Source: Saccharothrix sp. ALI-22-I (lineage in GTDB: Bacteria > Actinomycetota > Actinomycetes > Mycobacteriales > Pseudonocardiaceae). From it: 64,000 bases of DNA. A program made the position numbers and the translations under genes. Shown here piece after piece: positions 63,755 to 64,000 of the stretch (the stretch's first letter is position 1; every line of letters begins with the position of its first letter). Under the pieces are notes generated by a model that worked only from the letters and a program-made list of their open reading frames with translations, was not told the DNA's origin and searched no databases. The stretch lies in contig NZ_MTQP01000062.1 in the NCBI RefSeq assembly GCF_001984175.1, positions 62,001 to 126,000 on the forward strand. Reading direction: 5' to 3'.

Positions 63755-64000
63755 CGGCTCGCGACCGCCTGCTCGGCGGCGGCCAGCCACTCGCGCCACT
63801 GCTTGGCCTGGGCCTCGGCCTGCTCGGCGCGGCGCTTGTCGCCCGCCGTGCGGGCCTTGGCGGCCTGCGCCTCGAACTGCTCCACCCGCTCGCGGAACTG
63901 GGCCACGCGGGCCTCGGCCTCCGGGTCGGAACGACGCCACTGGGCGTCCACCGCGCCGCGGACCCGCTCCTCGATGGTGCGGAGCTTGCCCTCCAGCTCG
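63751..64000 (-). CDS. DUF349 protein, C-terminal part only
   Basis: The last 82 codons of a gene entering from the right edge. The frame is open to the edge: ELEGKLRTIEERVRGAVDAQ, WRRSDPEAEARVAQFRERVE, QFEAQAAKARTAGDKRRAEQ, AEAQAKQWREWLAAAEQAVA. This charged coiled-coil end matches the recalled C-terminus of actinobacterial DUF349 proteins (Rv2731 type), which neighbour miaB in mycobacteria. Stop codon overlaps that of the GNAT gene. Internal GTG 63951 is not the real start. Confidence 0.75.
   Translation of the reverse strand, partial: ELEGKLRTIEERVRGAVDAQWRRSDPEAEARVAQFRERVEQFEAQAAKARTAGDKRRAEQAEAQAKQWREWLAAAEQAVASR

Overview
The window is high-GC DNA from an actinomycete, most likely order Pseudonocardiales (Saccharothrix, Lentzea or Actinosynnema type). 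This is inferred from GTG starts and ATGA/GTGA overlaps, a DUF397 plus Scr1-type HTH pair, a DUF222/HNH protein, IdeR, a DUF3558 lipoprotein, a SlPatA-type acetyltransferase with AcuC, a DasR-like regulator and a mycothiol-dependent isomerase-fold protein. No rRNA, tRNA, CRISPR array, insertion sequence or prophage was seen.

1-13.6 kb is an oxalate/formate oxidation locus: a partial frc, a ThDP enzyme in the oxalyl-CoA decarboxylase position, a second sucCD-like pair, fdhD, a small Cys-rich protein, an OFA-family transporter, and fdsGBAD for a soluble NAD-linked molybdenum formate dehydrogenase. Oxalate would be taken up, activated, decarboxylated to formyl-CoA, released as formate and oxidised to CO2 and NADH. 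Two near-identical operators (2406-2430 and 8407-8431) lie in the two divergent promoter regions. A DUF222/HNH gene with two compensating frameshifts sits inside the locus.

13.6-21.8 kb holds a TPR protein with a shortened NB-ARC domain, a four-gene MacB-type export operon facing a two-component system across a perfect 16-bp inverted repeat, and an Scr1-type HTH/DUF397 pair. 22.0-24.1 kb is an AAA ATPase plus HNH nuclease pair resembling the Septu anti-phage system. 24.3-27.8 kb holds a DrrAB-type ABC exporter and a two-gene cassette of uncharacterised proteins sharing a C-terminal domain.

28-41.7 kb is mostly housekeeping: a DasR-like regulator, an orphan amino-acid-binding lipoprotein, the PatA/AcuC acetylation pair, a DUF3558 lipoprotein, a very large hairpin with an interspersed repeat, a sulfurtransferase, and an ideR-galK-galE-S9 peptidase operon. 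41.7-50.6 kb holds secreted hydrolases, a deaminase, endonuclease V, DUF3500, a Tat-exported lyase-like protein, arylamine N-acetyltransferase and a CGNR regulator. 45.6-46.1 kb and 51.2-52.7 kb are gene graveyards with remnants of LysR, MFS and LAL-type genes, plus two intact tiny genes sharing an NRAARRG motif. 52.7-64 kb returns to conserved core: EcsC, a bacterial eRF1-like protein, gluABCD, a two-component system facing a TAXI-family lipoprotein, miaB, an Rv2732c-type membrane protein, a GNAT enzyme and the end of a DUF349 gene.

All calls come from reading translations and recalled family knowledge. No search was run.
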